DNA of 64,000 bases. Origin: JAWOLE01 sp963815655. Its GTDB lineage: Bacteria; Acidobacteriota; Thermoanaerobaculia; UBA5066; Gp7-AA6. The DNA is taken from the NCBI GenBank assembly GCA_963815655.1, contig CAWFHK010000001.1:2976001-3040000 (forward strand). Direction: 5' to 3'. How positions within the stretch are numbered: the first letter of the stretch is position 1; every line of letters begins with the position of its first letter. Both the position numbers and the translations under genes were made by a program. This document shows positions 1 to 9,330 of this stretch, in pieces. Below the pieces are notes generated by a model. It ran no database searches and was not told where the DNA came from. It worked only from the letters and a program-made list of their open reading frames with translations.

Positions 1-498
1 GATGCGCTGGCCCACCTGGGTCGTCGCGTAGTCGTAGATCTGGCCCGACGTCACCGAGTCCGACGTCAGCGCGATGTACATGATCGGCTGGTCGTTCGGA
101 TTGCTTTTGGAAAACGTCGGCGGCGCGGGCATGTCGAGCGGCAGGCTTCCCGTGGACTGAGAGATGGCCGTCTGCACGTCGGTCGCGGCCGCGTCGATCG
201 ACTTGGACAGGGCGAACTGGAGGGTCAGGGTCACGAACCCCTGCGTGCTCTGCGAGGTCACGAGCTCCAGCCCGTTGATCTGCATGAAGCTGCGCTCGAG
301 CGGAGTCGCGATGTTGGCCGCCACCGTTTCCGGGCTCGCGCCCGGGTATGCGGCGAAGACCTGGATGACGGGATAGTCCACGACCGGCAGGTCGTTGACC
401 GGGAGCTTCTGGTAGGCCAGCGCGCCGAAGAGGACCACCGAGACGGTCAGGACCGCGGTCATGACGGGGCGGCGGATGAAGGGCTCCGAGAAGTTCAT
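1..498 (-). CDS. RND efflux pump inner-membrane permease, N-terminal part (cut by window edge)
   Basis: Inner-membrane proton/drug antiporter subunit of a tripartite RND pump (AcrB/MdtB/MdtC type). Only the first 166 codons lie in the window and the frame is open to base 1. The start ATG at 498 overlaps the stop of the upstream adaptor gene by 4 bases (ATGA), so the two are translationally coupled. The N-terminus reads MNFSEPFIRRPVMTAVL, the hallmark of the family, followed by the first transmembrane helix and then the porter region (YPGASPETV, then TPLERSFMQINGL). The MdtC-like start and the adaptor next to it support a multidrug or solvent exporter; the substrate cannot be read from the sequence. 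Confidence 0.93.
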   Translation of the reverse strand, partial: MNFSEPFIRRPVMTAVLTVSVVLFGALAYQKLPVNDLPVVDYPVIQVFAAYPGASPETVAANIATPLERSFMQINGLELVTSQSTQGFVTLTLQFALSKSIDAAATDVQTAISQSTGSLPLDMPAPPTFSKSNPNDQPIMYIALTSDSVTSGQIYDYATTQVGQRI

Positions 499-1667
499 GA
501 CTTGCTTCCCGGGCCGCCCGCGGGCGCCGGAGCGCCCTCGGGAGACACCTCCCTGACCTTGCCGCCGGGAGTCACTCCGAGCTGCCCGGTCACGACGACT
601 CTCTCTCCCGCCTTGATCCCATCCTCGATGACAATGGAATCACCCTGGCGCTGGCCCGTCTTGACCGGGCGCATCTCGGCCGTCGAGTCCGCCTTGACGA
701 CGTAAACGAACGGGCCCTTGGCCGAGAGCTGCGGCGCGACGGCCGGCACGAGGATCGCGCCCGGGATCGTCGAGAGCAGCAGCCGCAGACGGACGAAGCG
801 GCCCGGCCACAGGCGGTGCTCGGTGTTCGCGGCCGTCGCCCTCAGCTTTACCGTGCCGGTCGCGTCCGCGACGGCGTTGTCGAGAAAAGTCAGCGTGCCC
901 TCGATCGGCCGGTCCAGCTCGTCGGGCAGGCGCACCTCGACCTTGAGGGTCCCCGCCTTCATGTTCTTCTGCACCGCCGTCAGCTGGTTCTGCGGGATGG
1001 TGAAGTCGGCGTAAATGGGATCCAGCCGCTCGATCGTCAGGAGCGTCCCCTCGTTGGCCTTCACGACGTTGCCGACGTCCACCAGCCGGTGGCCGGCGCG
1101 GCCGTCGATGGGGGAGCGGATCGTGCAGTACTCCATGTTCAGCCGGGACATCTCCGTGGCGGCGGCCGCCTGGCGCGCCTGCGCCTCCGTCAGCTCGACG
1201 GAGTTCTTCCGCGTGTCGTACTCCTCCTGGGAGATCGCCTTCGTCGCGATCAACGTCTCCGCGCGGTTCCACTGGCTCTTCGCGAGATTCAGGGCCGCGT
1301 TCGCCCGGGCCAGATCCGCCTGCGCGGCGTGGAGCTGCGCTTCGTACGGGCGCGGATCGATCGTGAAGAGGAGGTCCCCCTTCTTCAGGTTCGCGCCGTC
1401 GACGAAGTGGAGCGCGGTGATGCGGCCGGAGACCTGGGGCAGGACCGAGACGACCTCGCGCGCGACGCACTTGCCGACCTCGTCCAGGTACACCGGCACG
1501 TCCCGCGACACGGCCGCGGCAACGGTCACGGCGGCCGGCGGCCGCTCGAACGACGGCGGGGCCTTCTTCCGGCTGGCGCGGAATCCCACGACGAGCCCGA
1601 CGAGGACGAGCACGGCGATGCCCGCGAAGAGGAACCCGCGCTTGGAGTTTTCAGCCACTTTCAACAC
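495..1667 (-). CDS. RND efflux periplasmic adaptor (membrane-fusion protein, HlyD/MdtA family)
   Basis: Links the RND permease downstream to an outer-membrane channel. About 390 residues, the usual length. One N-terminal transmembrane anchor (residues about 10-28) is followed by a lipoyl/barrel-sandwich half (VSGRITALHFVDGANLKKGD), an alpha-helical hairpin rich in Ala/Glu/Arg, the second lipoyl half (IRSPIDGRAG) and beta-barrel and membrane-proximal domains. The C-terminus is a Pro/Ala/Gly-rich tail. The frame can start at GTG 1667, but GTG 1658 is better placed behind a GAGAGG ribosome-binding site. It forms a two-gene operon with the permease. No outer-membrane factor or regulator lies within the window. 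Confidence 0.93.
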   Translation of the reverse strand: MLKVAENSKRGFLFAGIAVLVLVGLVVGFRASRKKAPPSFERPPAAVTVAAAVSRDVPVYLDEVGKCVAREVVSVLPQVSGRITALHFVDGANLKKGDLLFTIDPRPYEAQLHAAQADLARANAALNLAKSQWNRAETLIATKAISQEEYDTRKNSVELTEAQARQAAAATEMSRLNMEYCTIRSPIDGRAGHRLVDVGNVVKANEGTLLTIERLDPIYADFTIPQNQLTAVQKNMKAGTLKVEVRLPDELDRPIEGTLTFLDNAVADATGTVKLRATAANTEHRLWPGRFVRLRLLLSTIPGAILVPAVAPQLSAKGPFVYVVKADSTAEMRPVKTGQRQGDSIVIEDGIKAGERVVVTGQLGVTPGGKVREVSPEGAPAPAGGPGSKS

Positions 1668-1888
1668 CTCTCTGGAGAAGTTGCGGAAGCCAATGGTCGG
1701 AGCGGGTCCGACTCTCGTCCTTCCGGGTCGTGGAAATTCAGCTTATCGTCGTTTTCCGTTCCGCTCTCCCCCGCGCCGCCGACAATAGGGGCCGCCGCCC
1801 GTTGACGGGCGCGGTCTTCGGTGAACCCGCGAACCCGGTCGGTGAATCGACATGCCGGCGCAGGGAGAGCGCTCTCCTGGAACGACGA

Positions 1889-2314
1889 TCAGGCCTCGAG
1901 CTTCGCGCTCATCGTGATCCGGGCCTTCAGGAGCCTCGAGATCGGGCAGCCAGCTTCCGCGGCCTCCGCGGCTTTTTGGAACGCATCCGCCGAAGCCCCC
2001 GGGACCTTGCCGGCCACCTCGAGATGGGACTCCGTGACGCTCCAGCCCGCGTCGAGCTTGTCCAGCGTCACGGTCGCCGTCGTGCTCAGGCTCTCGGGCA
2101 CGAGGCTGGCCTTGCCGAGCTCCGCCGACAGCGCCATCGTGAAGCAGCCCGCGTGCGCCGCCGCGATGAGCTCCTCCGGGTTGGTCCCCTTCCCGTTCTC
2201 GAATCGCGTCGTGAACGAATAGGCGGCGTTCTCGATCACGCCGCTGTCGGTCGAGACGGAGCCCTTTCCCGTCTTCAAGTCCCCCTGCCACCGAGCGGAT
2301 GCCTTCCGTTTCAT
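1889..2314 (-). CDS. osmC: OsmC-family peroxiredoxin
   Basis: Thiol-dependent (organic) hydroperoxide reductase of the OsmC/Ohr superfamily, cytoplasmic. 141 residues, the normal size. The family signature is intact: the NPEELIAAAHAGCFTMALS helix carries the first catalytic Cys, and the second lies in AGCPISRLLKA near the C-terminus. The sequence ends like OsmC proper rather than Ohr. It stands alone, with about 220 bp upstream of the adaptor gene on one side and a patatin gene on the other. Both catalytic residues are ordinary Cys codons, so this is not one of the Sec-containing OsmC variants. Confidence 0.93.
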   Translation of the reverse strand: MKRKASARWQGDLKTGKGSVSTDSGVIENAAYSFTTRFENGKGTNPEELIAAAHAGCFTMALSAELGKASLVPESLSTTATVTLDKLDAGWSVTESHLEVAGKVPGASADAFQKAAEAAEAGCPISRLLKARITMSAKLEA

Positions 2315-2381
2315 TTCGTTCTCCTCCTTGTCAGCCCTTCCGCGCCCGCGAAGTATCCCCCATCTGCGTATCGAGGACTCC

Positions 2382-3605
2382 TCATGTCTTGGTTTCCTCG
2401 CGGGCGTGCGGCCCCGCTGTCTTCTCCCTCTCCGGCGCTTCGACCACTGCCGGACCGGGGGGCGGCCCTCCCGCCAGGGACTCGAGGGCGTCCATCCGCG
2501 CCTGCGCGTCCGCCTCCCCCATCTCGATGAGCTTCCGCAGGTATTCCGGGACGAACATCAGGAGACTCAGGAAGTCCGCGTTGGAAGTCTCCTGCGTCCC
2601 GAGGCTGCGCGTCAGGAACCGGAATGCCCGCGGAAGCTCCGGCTCGTACTCGGCGGCAAGCCGGCCGAGGTCCCGCGACGGGCGAATCACGACGAGATCC
2701 ACCACGCGGTACCCGTACCGCTCTCCCGACGGCAGGTGTCGCAGGAACGCGTTGGCGCGCTCCAGCCGCAACGCGTCCTCGTCCATGGCGTCGAGGAAGA
2801 TCGCGTCCATCAGCTGCCCGAGGATCTGCGCCGTTGGCGGGTAACCGGCCGTCTGCGGCTCGTCCGCCTCCGCGAAGGACTTCGCATGGTGCGTCGAGAC
2901 GGCGAGAATCCGGCGCGCGCCCAGGTGCAGCGCCGGGGAGAGGGGCGCGGAGAGCCGGATCCCGCCGTCGCCGTGCCAGTGCCTTCCCAGGCGCACCGCC
3001 GGAAAGATGATCGGCAGCGACGCGGAGGCGAGAACGTGGTCGATCGTCAGCTTCGCGCGCACGCTGCGCCTCAAAGGGCGCTCCCAGATCGGGATGTCGC
3101 AGCCCGCGGCCCAGGTCACGGTCTGGCCGGTGGTGTAGTCGAGTGTCGTCACGGCGACCGCCTCAGGCTCGCAGCGCCCGAGGTTCTCGGCAAGCCCGAT
3201 GATCTCTCCCTCTTCGTTTTCGGGCAGGAGCCGCTCAAGCAGACGCCGCAGCGGCGCCGTCTCCACGAGGCCGTGAACCCGCGGCGCGACGGGCCCTCCT
3301 CCGGAGACGAGCTTCGCGCCCCAGGCGAGCACGTTTCCCGCCAGGGAGGAAGCATCGATCTCGACGACATCCTCCAGATGGAGCGCGCGCCAGACCTCCG
3401 ACAGGGCTTCGACCCCGTCGGCCAGCGACCCGCGATACGCGGCAAGGTAGAGCGCGTTGATGGCGCCTGCCGAGACCCCGGTGATGACGTCGAACCGGAC
3501 GGCGGGAGAGCGGCGGGCGAGTCCCCGCAGCACGCCGACCTGGTAGGCCGCGCGCGCGCCGCCGCCCGTCAGCACCAACGCGAACGAATTGTCTTTCTCC
3601 GCCAC
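2382..3605 (-). CDS. Patatin-like phospholipase
   Basis: Serine lipid acyl hydrolase of the patatin/RssA type with a Ser-Asp dyad. The oxyanion-hole motif LTGGGARAAY comes first, the nucleophile elbow GVSAG (Ser about residue 45 from the start chosen) follows, and the catalytic Asp is in HGDGGIRLSAPL (about residue 213). About 407 residues with a C-terminal extension beyond the catalytic core. The frame opens at 3677, but the leader before the GGGAR strand is not typical. GTG 3605, preceded by GGAAG at good spacing, is the likelier start (GTG 3611 is the alternative). No signal peptide, so probably cytoplasmic or delivered by another route. Confidence 0.9.
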   Translation of the reverse strand: MAEKDNSFALVLTGGGARAAYQVGVLRGLARRSPAVRFDVITGVSAGAINALYLAAYRGSLADGVEALSEVWRALHLEDVVEIDASSLAGNVLAWGAKLVSGGGPVAPRVHGLVETAPLRRLLERLLPENEEGEIIGLAENLGRCEPEAVAVTTLDYTTGQTVTWAAGCDIPIWERPLRRSVRAKLTIDHVLASASLPIIFPAVRLGRHWHGDGGIRLSAPLSPALHLGARRILAVSTHHAKSFAEADEPQTAGYPPTAQILGQLMDAIFLDAMDEDALRLERANAFLRHLPSGERYGYRVVDLVVIRPSRDLGRLAAEYEPELPRAFRFLTRSLGTQETSNADFLSLLMFVPEYLRKLIEMGEADAQARMDALESLAGGPPPGPAVVEAPEREKTAGPHAREETKT

Positions 3606-3677
3606 GCTCACTTCCGAATGGCGTCCAAAGTAGCACCGGGGAAGACGCTTCGCTTGTTTGAATCCGGGAAACTCCAC

Positions 3678-6293
3678 TCAGAAATCCCGAGCTACGTTGG
3701 ACTTTGGACTTTGGACTCTGGACTTTGAACCTTCCAGCAGTGCGATCGCTTCCGGGGCGCGGCCCGCTCCGGCGAGGCAACGGCCCAGGGCCGCGCCCGC
3801 TTCCGCGGACCGCGGATCGTCCATTCCGTAGGTCTCCTGCCGGATCCGGCGCGCTTCCTCGAGGAGCGGCAGGGCCTCGCCGGAGCGCCCACGCGCGCAG
3901 AGAAAGGAGCCGTAGGCCAGGAGCGTCCCCGAGAGCGAGGGGTTGGGCGGCGGACCCAGGGAACGGAGGATGCCGAGCGCCTCGAGGTAGAGAGCTTCGG
4001 CCTGCGGGGCGTCGCGCTCGGAGAGCACTCCCGCCAGCCCCGTGAGCGTCCAGGCCAGCTGCGGGTGATTCCGGAGCGTGGCGCGCTGGATGCCGAGCGC
4101 TTCGCGATAGAGGGCTTCGGCCTCCGCGGCGTCTCCACGGCGGTTGCGGATCTTCGCGAGGATGTAGAGCGTCAGAGCGACCTCGCTGTGCCGCGGACCA
4201 AGCGCCTTGCGGCGGACGGCGAGCGCCTCCCGGCAGACTCTCTCCGCCTGCTCCAGGTCGCCGCGGGCCTGAAGGACGCGGGCCAGGTTGTGGAGCGTCA
4301 CGCCGTAGCTGGGATGGTCCGCCCCGAGGAGCCGGAGCTTCAATTCCGCGGCGCGGCGAAACAGTTCCTCGGCGGCGGCGAGGTCCCCGCGCCGCTCGCG
4401 CAGGAAGGCGAGGTCGTTGACGGAGGCCGCCACGTGAATGTGCTCGCTCCCGTGCAGGCGCTCCTCCATCGCCAGCGCCTCCCGCTGCATCGGCTCCGCC
4501 TGCGCGTAGAGCCCGCGGTCGTTCAGCGTCAGGGCCAGGTCCCCGAGCGCGTTGGCGACCCGGTCCTCGTCCGGTTCGCGCTGCCCGCGCCAGAGCGCGA
4601 GCGACCGCCGCAGGAGGGATTCCGCCTCCTGGAAGCGCCCCTGCCGGCGCCGGAGGTCTCCCAGGCGCGCGAGCGCTTCGGGCAGGGGCGGGCCCGTCTC
4701 GCCCCTCTTCTCGATCCGCCGCAGTCCCTCCTCCAGGAGGGCCTCGGACTCCGCGTAGTCCCCGAGCTCGCGGTAGATGGTCCCGAGGACGCCGAGCAGA
4801 TCCTCGCGCGTCTCAGAGTCCCCTTCGAGGTCGGCCAGGCGGCGCCTCCCGTTCTCGAGCAGCTGCGCGGCCGTCACGTCGCGTCCCTTCGCTTCGCCGG
4901 GACGGGCGCCCTCGAAGAGCGAGAGGAGGAACCGCCGCACTTCGCCCGCCTTCCTCGCCTCGGCGCGCGCGCGGTCCCTCTCGCGCGCGAGGCGGCCGGT
5001 GTAGACCGTGAGCGCCCCGGCCGAGAGCGCGAGGAAGAGCGCCGCCGCCGCCGCGAGGGACGCCGCGACCTGGTGGCGCCGGACGAACTGCCGGGCGCGG
5101 TCCGCCAGCGAGGAGCGGCGGGCCCGCACCGGCTCGTGGGCGAGCCACCGCTCGAGGTCGTCGGCGAGCTGCTCGGCCGAGCCGTAGCGCTTCTCCGGCT
5201 CGAGCGCGAGCGCCCGGGCGCCGATCGCGTCGAGGTCGCCGGAAAGCTCCCGGCGCAGACGCTCCGGCGTCGTCCCGCGCGCCGCCGCGGCCTCCTCGGG
5301 GGAAGGGCTCCCCTCCTGCGGGCGCGTGACGGCCGCGCTCGGCTTGAGGGGCTCCGCTGCCAGAGAACGCTCGATGCTCTCGAGCGACCGTCCCGCGCGG
5401 CGCGCCCGCCGCCCCGTCAGGAGCTCGTAGAGGAGGAGTCCCAGCTGATAGACGTCCGAAGAAGTCGTGACCGGCTCGCCGCGCAGCTGCTCCGGGCTCG
5501 CGTACTCGGGCGTCAGGATCCGCATCGCCGTCCGCGTCGCCGGCGCGTCCCCTTCCCACCCTTCGGGGTCCAGCAGCTTGGCGATTCCGAAGTCGAGCAG
5601 CTTCACCTCGTCGGCGCGCGTGACGAGGATGTTGGAGGGCTTCAGGTCGCGGTGAACGACGAGGCGGCGGTGCGCGGCCGCCACCGCCCGGGCCGCGACG
5701 AGGAGCTTGCCCACGCGCTCCCGCGCCGTGGCGCCGCGCCCGTCCGCCCAGCGGTCGATCGGCTCTCCGTCCACGTGCTCCATGGCGAACCAGGGGCGGC
5801 CGTCCGGGGCCACGCCCCCGTCAAGGAGGCGCGCGATGTTGGCGTGCTGCAACGACGCCAGGATCTGGCGCTCCTGCGCGAAGCGCGCCACGACCTCGTC
5901 GGTGTCCACGCCGCGCTTGACGAGCTTGACGGCGGCGCGCTGAGAGAACTGGCCGTCGGCCCTCTCCGCCAGGAAGACGACGGCCATTCCTCCGCGCCCG
6001 ATTTCCCTGACGAGCCGCCACGGTCCGAGCCGTTCGCCCGCCACGCCTTCCGCCGTCTCTGCCGCCGTCTCGTCCCGCCCGAGCCACGCCGCCGCGAGCG
6101 GCCCGGCGAGCGCGCCGGCGGGCGCCGGATCCCCGGATTCCGCCGCCGCGAGGAGGCGGGAGAGCCGGGCGGCGAGCCCCGCGTCCGCGCCGCAGACCTC
6201 CAGGACGTACCGGCTCCGCTCCTCCGGATCGAGCTCGAGCGCGCGGGACAGGATGCGATCCGCCGCTCGGCGGGTGTCGAGGTCGGAGCTCAC
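3678..6293 (-). CDS. Membrane Ser/Thr protein kinase with C-terminal TPR sensor region
   Basis: Pkn-type Hanks kinase of about 871 residues. A leader of about 90 residues precedes the kinase domain: Gly-rich loop GRGGMAVV (99-106), catalytic Lys in AAVKLVK, HRDLKPSN (214-221) and DFG (234-236). A single transmembrane helix at about 420-442 separates it from at least seven kinesin-light-chain-like TPR units that probably bind a partner protein. The start is GTG 6293, overlapping the stop of the sigma-factor gene by 4 bases (GTGA), so kinase and sigma factor are translated together and very likely signal together. The last codons (SRVQSPKSNVARDF) are made by a heptanucleotide repeat, so the C-terminal tail looks recently acquired. 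Confidence 0.92.
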   Translation of the reverse strand: MSSDLDTRRAADRILSRALELDPEERSRYVLEVCGADAGLAARLSRLLAAAESGDPAPAGALAGPLAAAWLGRDETAAETAEGVAGERLGPWRLVREIGRGGMAVVFLAERADGQFSQRAAVKLVKRGVDTDEVVARFAQERQILASLQHANIARLLDGGVAPDGRPWFAMEHVDGEPIDRWADGRGATARERVGKLLVAARAVAAAHRRLVVHRDLKPSNILVTRADEVKLLDFGIAKLLDPEGWEGDAPATRTAMRILTPEYASPEQLRGEPVTTSSDVYQLGLLLYELLTGRRARRAGRSLESIERSLAAEPLKPSAAVTRPQEGSPSPEEAAAARGTTPERLRRELSGDLDAIGARALALEPEKRYGSAEQLADDLERWLAHEPVRARRSSLADRARQFVRRHQVAASLAAAAALFLALSAGALTVYTGRLARERDRARAEARKAGEVRRFLLSLFEGARPGEAKGRDVTAAQLLENGRRRLADLEGDSETREDLLGVLGTIYRELGDYAESEALLEEGLRRIEKRGETGPPLPEALARLGDLRRRQGRFQEAESLLRRSLALWRGQREPDEDRVANALGDLALTLNDRGLYAQAEPMQREALAMEERLHGSEHIHVAASVNDLAFLRERRGDLAAAEELFRRAAELKLRLLGADHPSYGVTLHNLARVLQARGDLEQAERVCREALAVRRKALGPRHSEVALTLYILAKIRNRRGDAAEAEALYREALGIQRATLRNHPQLAWTLTGLAGVLSERDAPQAEALYLEALGILRSLGPPPNPSLSGTLLAYGSFLCARGRSGEALPLLEEARRIRQETYGMDDPRSAEAGAALGRCLAGAGRAPEAIALLEGSKSRVQSPKSNVARDF
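3699..3726. repeat. Heptanucleotide tandem repeat (GGACTTT)x4
   Basis: Four abutting 7-bp units, three GGACTTT and one GGACTCT, at the 3' end of the kinase gene. Because 7 is not a multiple of 3, changes in unit number would shift the frame and replace the C-terminal tail of the kinase. Confidence 0.9.
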
Positions 6294-6868
6294 GCGCGCG
6301 GCCCCATCTCCTCGCGCAGCCACGCCTTCGCGCGCATCCAGTCGCGCTGGACCGTCCGCGGCGAGACGCCGAGCGCCAGCGCCGTCTCCTCCTCCGAGAG
6401 GCCGGCGAAGAACCGGCACTCCACGATCTTCGGCAGCCGCTCGTCCAGCCGCGCCAGCGCCGACAGAGCCTCCTCGATCTCGAGCAGCCTCTCCGCGTCG
6501 GCGGCAATCGCCGCGCCGCGCCCGTCGTCCTCGAGCGTCACGGCGGGGACCCCGCCGCCCCGCTTGCCGGCACACCGGCGCCGCGCCTCGTCCACCAGGA
6601 TCTGGCGCATCGCCCGCGCCGCCACGGCGAAGAAGTGGCCGCGGTCCCTCCAGTTCGCCCGCGTCTGGTCCACGAGCTTCAGGTACGCCTCGTGAACGAG
6701 CCCGGTCGTGTCGAGGGTCTTCCTCGGTCCGCCGGCGCGCAGGCTGCGCCGGGCGATCCGCCGCAGGTCTTCGTACACGAGCGGCACAAGGCGGGAGAAG
6801 GCCTCCGCGTCCCCCTCGCGGTTGGCGAGGAGCAGGTCGGTGATCTGGCCGCTCGGCGCCGGCATCAT
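6290..6868 (-). CDS. ECF-family RNA polymerase sigma factor (kinase-coupled type)
   Basis: Extracytoplasmic-function sigma factor of 192 residues, resembling the subfamily often found next to Pkn2-type kinases. Region 2 (LVPLVYEDLRRIARRSL, then TTGLVHEAYLKLVD and HFFAVAARAMRQILVD) binds core polymerase and the -10 element. Region 4 (LDERLPKIVECRFFAGLSEEETALALGVSPRTVQRDW) carries the helix-turn-helix for the -35 element. There is no anti-sigma gene. Instead the next gene, overlapping by 4 bases, is a Ser/Thr kinase with TPRs, so phosphorylation or TPR contact may control this sigma factor (inference from the arrangement). Confidence 0.94.
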   Translation of the reverse strand: MMPAPSGQITDLLLANREGDAEAFSRLVPLVYEDLRRIARRSLRAGGPRKTLDTTGLVHEAYLKLVDQTRANWRDRGHFFAVAARAMRQILVDEARRRCAGKRGGGVPAVTLEDDGRGAAIAADAERLLEIEEALSALARLDERLPKIVECRFFAGLSEEETALALGVSPRTVQRDWMRAKAWLREEMGPRA

Positions 6869-6993
6869 GACGGTGTGGAAAGCCGGGCCGGCGGCAGGAT
6901 CCGGCCGGGTTTCCGTTGACTCCGGGCGGAAGGATACGCCCTGCGGCCGAGGCGTCGGTGGATCGGTTTCGCCTTTCGGGGGACGCCCGCGAA

Positions 6994-7443
6994 TCAGCGG
7001 TGGGAACGGTTGCCGTTGTCCATGTCGGAGAGGATCAGCCAGCGGTCGTCGGCCCCCTTGCGCAGCGTGAGCGTGAACTTCCCGATGTCCGGCTCCCCTT
7101 CCCGCCGCGAAAATCCGCCGAGGATGTAACCGATCGAGCCTTGCGTCGCGCTCGCGAAGGCGCGAAGCACGAGCGGACCGCCGGGTCCCTTGTAGTACTT
7201 CTGGATCGCGGCCCGGCCGCGGACAGGCGGCTCGCCGTTGGGAAGCGCGAAGCCGTTTTCGTCGAAGAGGCGGGAGAGGGCGGCCCCGTCGCCGGCCCGC
7301 CAGGCGGCCTCGTAGTCGGTCAACACCCGCGCGAGCTCGGGGGGGAGCTTGATGGTCGCCGGCGGCCGGGCAGACGGCTGCGGCTGCGGCGCCAGAGGCG
7401 ACGTCCCGAGAACCGCACCGATCACCAACGCCGACAAGCGCAT
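6994..7443 (-). CDS. Secreted NTF2/SnoaL-like (DUF4440-type) protein
   Basis: 149-residue protein with a signal peptide (MRLSALVIGAVLGTSPLAPQ) and one cone-shaped alpha+beta NTF2 fold: helix ELARVLTDYEAAWRAGDGAAL, then FALPNGEPPVRGRAAIQKYY, then a beta sheet ending LILSDMDN. The start ATG 7443 has a GAGGAGG ribosome-binding site; an upstream in-frame start at 7518 would add an unlikely leader. The family includes isomerases and many proteins of unknown role. No catalytic residues can be assigned. It diverges from the malic enzyme gene across a short intergenic region. Confidence 0.8.
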   Translation of the reverse strand: MRLSALVIGAVLGTSPLAPQPQPSARPPATIKLPPELARVLTDYEAAWRAGDGAALSRLFDENGFALPNGEPPVRGRAAIQKYYKGPGGPLVLRAFASATQGSIGYILGGFSRREGEPDIGKFTLTLRKGADDRWLILSDMDNGNRSHR

Positions 7444-7587
7444 ATTCCCTCCTCGGACGGCCCCGGCGCGCGGAAGTTCCGGGGGGCCGGCCGGGCCTCC
7501 CCGCGGGGCCTGATGCATCTTCCTCTATCCCCGATCGCGGAGCGGGACCATCCTACGGGAGACGCCAGGAGAAAGGAACGAGATACC

Positions 7588-9330
7588 GTGGAAACGACAG
7601 ACATCGTCGCGAGCAAGAACATGGAGACCTTCACCATTCGCCGCGATTCCCGGGGAACCCTCCGGCTGGAAGTGCCGTACCGCGGCACGCGGCTGCTCCG
7701 CCATCCCATGTACACGAAGAGCTCCGCCTTCAGCCGGGAGGAGCGCGAGGCCTTCGGCCTCGAAGGGCTCCTGCCCAACGCCGTGAGCACGATGGAGCAG
7801 CAGGAAAAGCGCGTCTACGGCAACATCACGCGCAAGACGGACCCGCTCGAGAAGTTCATCGGGCTCGCGGCCCTGCAGGACCGCAACGAGCACCTCTTCT
7901 ACCGGCTCCTCGTCGACCACATCGAGGAGTTCCTGCCGATCGTCTACACGCCGACGGTGGGGCTCGCGTGCCAGGAGTACAGCCACATCTTCCGGCGGGG
8001 TCGGGGCCTCTGGATCACGCCGGGCGATCGGGGGCGGATCTACGACGTCCTGGGCAACGCGCCGTTTGACGACGTGCGCCTGATCGTCGTCACCGACAAC
8101 GAGCGCATCCTCGGCCTGGGCGACCAGGGCGCGGGCGGCATGGGAATCCCGATCGGCAAGCTGGCGCTCTACACGGCGGCCGCGGGCATCCACCCTTCGC
8201 AGACTCTTCCGATCAGCCTCGACGTCGGCACCGACAACGAAGCGCTCCTGTCCGACGACCTGTATCTCGGCTGGCGATTCCCGCGCCTGCGCGGCGCCGA
8301 GTACGACTCCCTGGTCGAGGAGTTCGTCCAGGCCGTCAAGCACCGCTTCCCGAAGGCGCTGCTGCAGTGGGAGGACTTCAAGAAGGTCAACGCCTTCCGG
8401 CTGCTCGACCGGTACCGGAAGGTCATCACCTGCTTCAACGACGACATCCAGGGGACCGCAGCCGTGGCGGCGGCCGGCATGATGGCCGGGAGCCGGGCGA
8501 CCGGGATCCCGCTCACGGAGCAGCGGGTGGTCATCCTCGGCGCGGGAGCCGCCGGAATCGGCATCGCGCGCCTCGTGCGCGACACTCTTCGCCGCGCGGG
8601 CCTGAAGGGCGAGGCCCTCACACGCGCCATCGCCAGCCTCGACAGCCATGGCCTCGTCGTGGACGACGAGGAGATCCGCGACGTGCACAAGCGCGATTTC
8701 GCCTGGCCGGCCGCGCTGGCCGCGAAGATGGGGCTCGCGAAGGGCTCGCCGCGCGACCTGCTCGCCGTCGTCAAGGCCGTCAAGCCGACCGTGCTCATCG
8801 GCACCTCCGGCGAGCCGGGCACGTTCACCGCGGAGGTCGTCCGGGAGATGGGCCGGCACGTCGAGCGGCCCGTGATCTTCCCGATGTCCAACCCGACCAG
8901 CAAGTCGGAGGCGAAGCCGGCGGACCTGGTGGCTTGGACCGAGGGTCGCGCCCTGATCGCCACCGGAAGCCCGTTCGACCCGGTGCCGTACCAGGGACGC
9001 ACGATCACCATCGGACAGGGGAACAATGTCTTCATCTTCCCCGGCGTGGGGCTCGGGACGCTCCTGTCCGAGGCGACGGAAGTGACCGACGGGATGTTCT
9101 CCGTCGCCGCCCAGAGGCTTGCCGACGAGGTAAAGGCCTCCGATCTCGAATCGGGAAGCCTCTTCCCCTCCGCGCACGAGATCCGGCGCGTCAGCGCGCG
9201 GATTGCCGAGGCCGTGATCGCCGAGGCGCGCGACTCCGGCGTCGGAAAGGCCTATCTGGACGAGGACATCCCCGGGCTGGTCGCGTCCGCGGTCTGGAAC
9301 CCCGTCTATCTCCCGATGCTCCCGATCTGA
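7588..9330 (+). CDS. maeA: NAD-dependent malic enzyme (oxaloacetate-decarboxylating)
   Basis: Oxidative decarboxylation of L-malate to pyruvate and CO2, cytoplasmic. The 580-residue length fits the bacterial/eukaryotic long-form (SfcA-like) enzymes. Seen: catalytic Tyr in YTPTVG (about 120), the signature GLGDQGAGGMGIPIGKLALY with catalytic Lys (about 191), metal-binding Glu/Asp in WEDFKK and FNDDIQGT, and the Rossmann motif GAGAAGIG. The start is taken as GTG 7588 behind AGGAGAAAGGAA. ATG 7621 is a second possibility, 11 codons in. The long antisense frame over this gene is a GC artefact. NAD rather than NADP use is inferred from subfamily resemblance only. Confidence 0.93.
   Translation: METTDIVASKNMETFTIRRDSRGTLRLEVPYRGTRLLRHPMYTKSSAFSREEREAFGLEGLLPNAVSTMEQQEKRVYGNITRKTDPLEKFIGLAALQDRNEHLFYRLLVDHIEEFLPIVYTPTVGLACQEYSHIFRRGRGLWITPGDRGRIYDVLGNAPFDDVRLIVVTDNERILGLGDQGAGGMGIPIGKLALYTAAAGIHPSQTLPISLDVGTDNEALLSDDLYLGWRFPRLRGAEYDSLVEEFVQAVKHRFPKALLQWEDFKKVNAFRLLDRYRKVITCFNDDIQGTAAVAAAGMMAGSRATGIPLTEQRVVILGAGAAGIGIARLVRDTLRRAGLKGEALTRAIASLDSHGLVVDDEEIRDVHKRDFAWPAALAAKMGLAKGSPRDLLAVVKAVKPTVLIGTSGEPGTFTAEVVREMGRHVERPVIFPMSNPTSKSEAKPADLVAWTEGRALIATGSPFDPVPYQGRTITIGQGNNVFIFPGVGLGTLLSEATEVTDGMFSVAAQRLADEVKASDLESGSLFPSAHEIRRVSARIAEAVIAEARDSGVGKAYLDEDIPGLVASAVWNPVYLPMLPI

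Noticed and set aside
4065..6695. A plus-strand frame of 876 codons opposite the kinase-TPR gene
   Set aside because: Mirror of the real gene's codon bias; composition is Arg/Glu/Val-rich with no recognisable motif. The same applies to the long antisense frames at 18554-21562, 24650-26935 and 29631-31847.
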